The translations under genes were made by a program, and so were the position numbers. A stretch of 64,000 nt of DNA from assembly GCA_947449835.1 (NCBI GenBank), contig CANFSZ010000003.1, forward strand, positions 1-64,000. Direction: 5' to 3'. Position 1 is the first letter of the stretch; each line of letters starts with the position of its first letter. This DNA is from Opitutia bacterium (GTDB lineage Bacteria > Verrucomicrobiota > Verrucomicrobiia > Opitutales > Opitutaceae). The notes under the pieces are model-generated. The model was not told where the DNA came from, made no database searches, and saw only the letters and a program-made list of their open reading frames with translations. Shown here in pieces: positions 61,037-64,000 of this stretch.

Positions 61037-62161
61037 ATGAAAAAAAACGCGTTGCTGCTGCTAGTTTTGAGTTTGCTGAGTTCCTTCGTCGCACGGGCGG
61101 CGGAAAATAAAACGCGCAACGTCCTGCTCGTCACGATCGACGGCCTGCGTTGGCAGGAAGTGTTTCGCGGCGCGGACGAAGCGTTCATGAACAAAGATAA
61201 AAACTCCGGCGGTGTGCCGGCGGGTGAACTGGTCGCGTTGAAGGCGGATTATCTCGGCGCCACAGCGGAAGAACGGAGGAAAAAACTCATGCCGTTTTTC
61301 TGGGGCACGCTCGTCCCGGGCGGACAGGCATTTGGTAATCGTGATCTCGGTAGCGCCGCGAGCGTGCTCAACGCCGAGCGGATTTCTTATCCGGGTTACA
61401 ACGAGCTGCTAACCGGCGCGCCGGATCCGTTGATCACGTCCAACGCGCCCGTGCCGAATCGCAACGTCACGGTGTTGGAATGGTTAAACGGGCGGCCCGG
61501 ATTCGCTGGTCGCGTCGCGGCCGCGGCGGCGTGGAGCGTGTTCGCGCCGATCATCAATGTCGGACGAAGTCGGCTGCCGTTATTCGTCACGGGACAACAT
61601 TCAGCGCCAGGCAGTGTGTCGCCGCGCACGGCGGAATTAGAGCGCTGGATGGATGACATCCCGCCGCTCAGCAACACGGAGAATTTCGATGCGTTTGTTT
61701 ATCATGCAGCGGTCGATCGCATCGACACGCAGCGGCCGCGCGTTTTTTTAATCGCACTCGGCGAGCCAGACGAATGGGCGCATGCGCATCGGTACGATCG
61801 TTACCTCCAATCGATCCGGCGCTGCGATCGGTTTATCCGCCAACTCTGGGAAAAACTCCAAGCGCTGCCTGAATACCGTGATTCCACTACGATCGTGCTC
61901 ACGCCCGATCACGGCCGCGGGGTGACGCCGGAAGATTGGAACGGTCATGGCAAAAAAATCCCGCGCTCGGAAGAGACGTGGTTCGCGGTTTACGGACCCG
62001 ATACGCCGGCGCTGGGCGAACGTCGTGCGGGTGTCGCCGAGGTGCATCAAGCGCAAGTCGCGGCGACCGTGGCGGCGTTGTTGGGCGAAGATTTTCGCGC
62101 GGCGTTTCCGGCGGCGGCCGCGCCGGTGAGCGCGGCGTTGCGCGCGGGCGCAGAAAAATAA
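61037..62161 (+). CDS. Alkaline phosphatase-superfamily (phosphodiesterase/phosphonoacetate hydrolase-like) secreted protein
   Basis: Signal peptide; 'NVLLVTIDGLRWQEVFRGADEAFM', 'STTIVLTPDHGRGVTPEDWNGHGKKIPRSEETWFAVYGP'. Confidence 0.85.
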   Translation: MKKNALLLLVLSLLSSFVARAAENKTRNVLLVTIDGLRWQEVFRGADEAFMNKDKNSGGVPAGELVALKADYLGATAEERRKKLMPFFWGTLVPGGQAFGNRDLGSAASVLNAERISYPGYNELLTGAPDPLITSNAPVPNRNVTVLEWLNGRPGFAGRVAAAAAWSVFAPIINVGRSRLPLFVTGQHSAPGSVSPRTAELERWMDDIPPLSNTENFDAFVYHAAVDRIDTQRPRVFLIALGEPDEWAHAHRYDRYLQSIRRCDRFIRQLWEKLQALPEYRDSTTIVLTPDHGRGVTPEDWNGHGKKIPRSEETWFAVYGPDTPALGERRAGVAEVHQAQVAATVAALLGEDFRAAFPAAAAPVSAALRAGAEK

Positions 62162-62192
62162 ACCGCTCACGCGCGCCGGCGTGGCGTGGTGG

Positions 62193-62735
62193 TTATTTTA
62201 CTTTGGAACAGAGAATACAATCGCGCGGTTCGGGGCCGATATTGGGGGCGACGTGCCAACGCTTGAGTAGGGCTTCGCGGGTGAGCCCGGCTTTTTCCAT
62301 GACGCGCGCGGAACTGGGGTTGGAGGCATCGCAAAAAGCCCAGAGGCGAAACACATCGGGTTGCGCCATCGCCCAATCGACTAAGTAGGTCAGCGCCTCC
62401 GTCATCATGCCGCGGCCCCAAAATTTTTGCGCGAGCACGTAGCCGCACATGACTTTGCCGCCATCGGGCATGAGGCCGATGGAACCGATGGGTGTGTCCG
62501 TGCCGCGCAGACAGAGTAGCCACGCGTAGTGCGGCGATTTCGGGCGGTCCCAATCGGCGGCGCGATCGCGCAGAAAATCAGCGAGCAATTCCACGCGTTC
62601 GTAGGGTTTCCACGCGAGGTAGCGGGTCACTTCGGGATCGCTGGCGTAGGCGGAAAAAACGGCGGCGGCATCGTCGGCGCGAGGTCGCCGCGCGGTGAGG
62701 CGAGCGGTGGCGAACGTGGCGGGCGGACGAATCAT
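62193..62735 (-). CDS. GNAT family N-acetyltransferase (RimJ/RimL-like)
   Basis: 'FATARLTARRPRADDAAAVFSAYASDPEVTRYLAW', 'CGYVLAQKFWGRGMMTEALTYLVDWA', 'NPSSARVMEKAGLTREALLK'. Confidence 0.92.
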   Translation of the reverse strand: MIRPPATFATARLTARRPRADDAAAVFSAYASDPEVTRYLAWKPYERVELLADFLRDRAADWDRPKSPHYAWLLCLRGTDTPIGSIGLMPDGGKVMCGYVLAQKFWGRGMMTEALTYLVDWAMAQPDVFRLWAFCDASNPSSARVMEKAGLTREALLKRWHVAPNIGPEPRDCILCSKVK

Positions 62736-62816
62736 GGCGGAGCGACGAAGGGGTGCAAGCGAGACGTGGCGGCTATCCGAACGTTGCGGCATCCAAGTTT
62801 AATTCTGCGCGAAGCT

Positions 62817-63395
62817 TCACGCGAGAGCGGCGCGCACGAGTTCAGCGATCGCGGGCGGAAGCGTGAGGCTGGTGGCGGCGTGTTGCGCGGCGGGGCTGAG
62901 TTTGCGCCAAGTTTTTTTCAAAATATCGACGAACTTTTCGCGCGGGTAATCGGCATGTTGCGTGGCGAAGGTGCTGATTTCGTTTTCAAGAAAGACAAGG
63001 ACCGCGGCGTCTTCGAGGGCTTGGGTGCCGGGGTTAGTTTTTAATCCGGTTTTAGAAATCCAGGTGGCGACTTCGGCGGCTTCGCTCGCGGCGACGCCGG
63101 CGGCGAGGAGCAGTTCGCGGGCGCGCTCAGCTTGTTTGACGTAGAGCGAGCGGCGCCAAGTGAGGTAGCCGACTTTGCCTTCGGGAAACGTGGCGCGGGG
63201 AGTGAGCCAGCGCTCGAGATGTTGGCAGCGAGCGGCGAGGAGCAGAAGCGGGCTCGCGTCGGGGATAAGACGGGCGACCCAGGCTTCGACGCGTTCGCCG
63301 TAGATGAGTTCGGCGGCGCGGCCGTCGGCGGCACGCGTGGGATCGGCGGCGTGAGCGGAGTCGATGAGCTGGCGGGCGCGGGCGTAGGCTTCCAT
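62817..63395 (-). CDS. DUF4202 family protein
   Basis: 'LLLAARCQHLERWLTPRATFPEGKVGYLTWRRSLYVKQAERARELL', 'LEDAAVLVFLENEISTFA'. Confidence 0.8.
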   Translation of the reverse strand: MEAYARARQLIDSAHAADPTRAADGRAAELIYGERVEAWVARLIPDASPLLLLAARCQHLERWLTPRATFPEGKVGYLTWRRSLYVKQAERARELLLAAGVAASEAAEVATWISKTGLKTNPGTQALEDAAVLVFLENEISTFATQHADYPREKFVDILKKTWRKLSPAAQHAATSLTLPPAIAELVRAALA

Positions 63396-63452
63396 GCGGA
63401 CAGGAATCGAAACGGTTGCGTACGACGCGGCAAGCGACAGGTTGGTAGCGTC

Positions 63453-63785
63453 ATGCCTTTACCCCCGGTATGTCTGCGCTGCGGCGTTTGTTGTTTTTCG
63501 AAATTGGAAACGTATGTCCGCGTGACGGGCGCGGATTGGGCGCGGCTCGGTGCCGAGGCGGATCGACTCGTGCATTTTGTCGGCCATCGTGCGTATATGC
63601 GTATGAGCGACGGGCATTGTGCGGCGTTGGTAGTGCGCGTGGGCGAGGATGGGGCGCGGGAATATTTTTGCTCTGTTTACGAGACGCGACCGGCTACGTG
63701 TAGCGAGTTGGAGCGGGGATCACCTCAATGTGCGGGTGAAATCGCGTTGAAGGGCGAGCGGCCCGGACAGGTGGCGCTTTCTTAG
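63453..63785 (+). CDS. YkgJ-like cysteine-cluster protein
   Basis: Internal ATG 63453: 'MPLPPVCLRCGVCCFSKLETYVRVT...YFCSVYETRPATCSELERGSPQC' CxxCxxCC and CxxYxxRPxxC pattern. Confidence 0.8.
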   Translation: MPLPPVCLRCGVCCFSKLETYVRVTGADWARLGAEADRLVHFVGHRAYMRMSDGHCAALVVRVGEDGAREYFCSVYETRPATCSELERGSPQCAGEIALKGERPGQVALS

Positions 63786-63994
63786 AGCCAACGAGCTGAG
63801 AATTCGCGGCGGTCGACGGGCCACGTGCGCCAACGCGGACGCGCGGGTTTTGCGGCGGGGAGCGTGATGCGCGTGGCCTCGGCGAGGTTGTGAAAAACGA
63901 TGCGGAGATCGTCGGCGCACCAGAAATCGCGGGCCGCGGCGGGGTCGTGGCGAGCGGCGATGACAGCCGCGCGGGAAAGGACGAGGCCGGACAT
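63782..63994 (-). CDS. Hypothetical protein, possibly truncated at window edge
   Basis: ORF with convergent stop overlapping that of the upstream + gene; cannot tell whether 63994 is the true start. Confidence 0.35.
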   Translation of the reverse strand: MSGLVLSRAAVIAARHDPAAARDFWCADDLRIVFHNLAEATRITLPAAKPARPRWRTWPVDRREFSARWL

Positions 63995-64000
63995 GGGCGG

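Overview
GC-rich bacterial chromosomal window, densely coding. Gene content resembles Verrucomicrobia (Opitutaceae-like), but that is inference from gene content only. Roughly 60 CDS are supportable. Left part (about 1-18 kb): catabolic/accessory region with a Cys-type sulfatase, two Tat-signal beta-propeller proteins, and a four-gene uronate-type cluster (alginate-lyase-family protein, IolB-like isomerase, MFS transporter, KduD/gluconate-5-dehydrogenase-like SDR). Middle (18-30 kb): two divergent RNA methyltransferases separated by a dispersed-type inverted repeat, an oleC-oleD pair coupled to a YhhQ-type queuosine precursor transporter, RNase D, an HDAC-family protein, queC-queE, exoD and a PfkB kinase. 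30-44 kb: Feo iron uptake (FeoA x2, FeoB, small Cys-rich protein), a complete F1Fo ATP synthase operon (atpBEFHAGDC), trmB, mnmG, mnmE. Right part: two PdxH-like proteins, an ABC exporter set, a GH88-like hydrolase, MarC, a serine hydrolase, an M20 peptidase, a TSUP permease, an RmlD-like reductase, a lipoate/octanoate transferase-like protein, dnaN, an orphan RelE-like ORF overlapping pssA, and several hypotheticals. No CRISPR, rRNA, confident tRNA, transposase, prophage or recognisable defence island was seen. I found no clear-cut undescribed system. The best leads are the uronate/sulfated-glycan cluster, the RelE-like/pssA coupling, the oleCD-yhhQ coupling, and the inverted repeat that fills a divergent promoter region.
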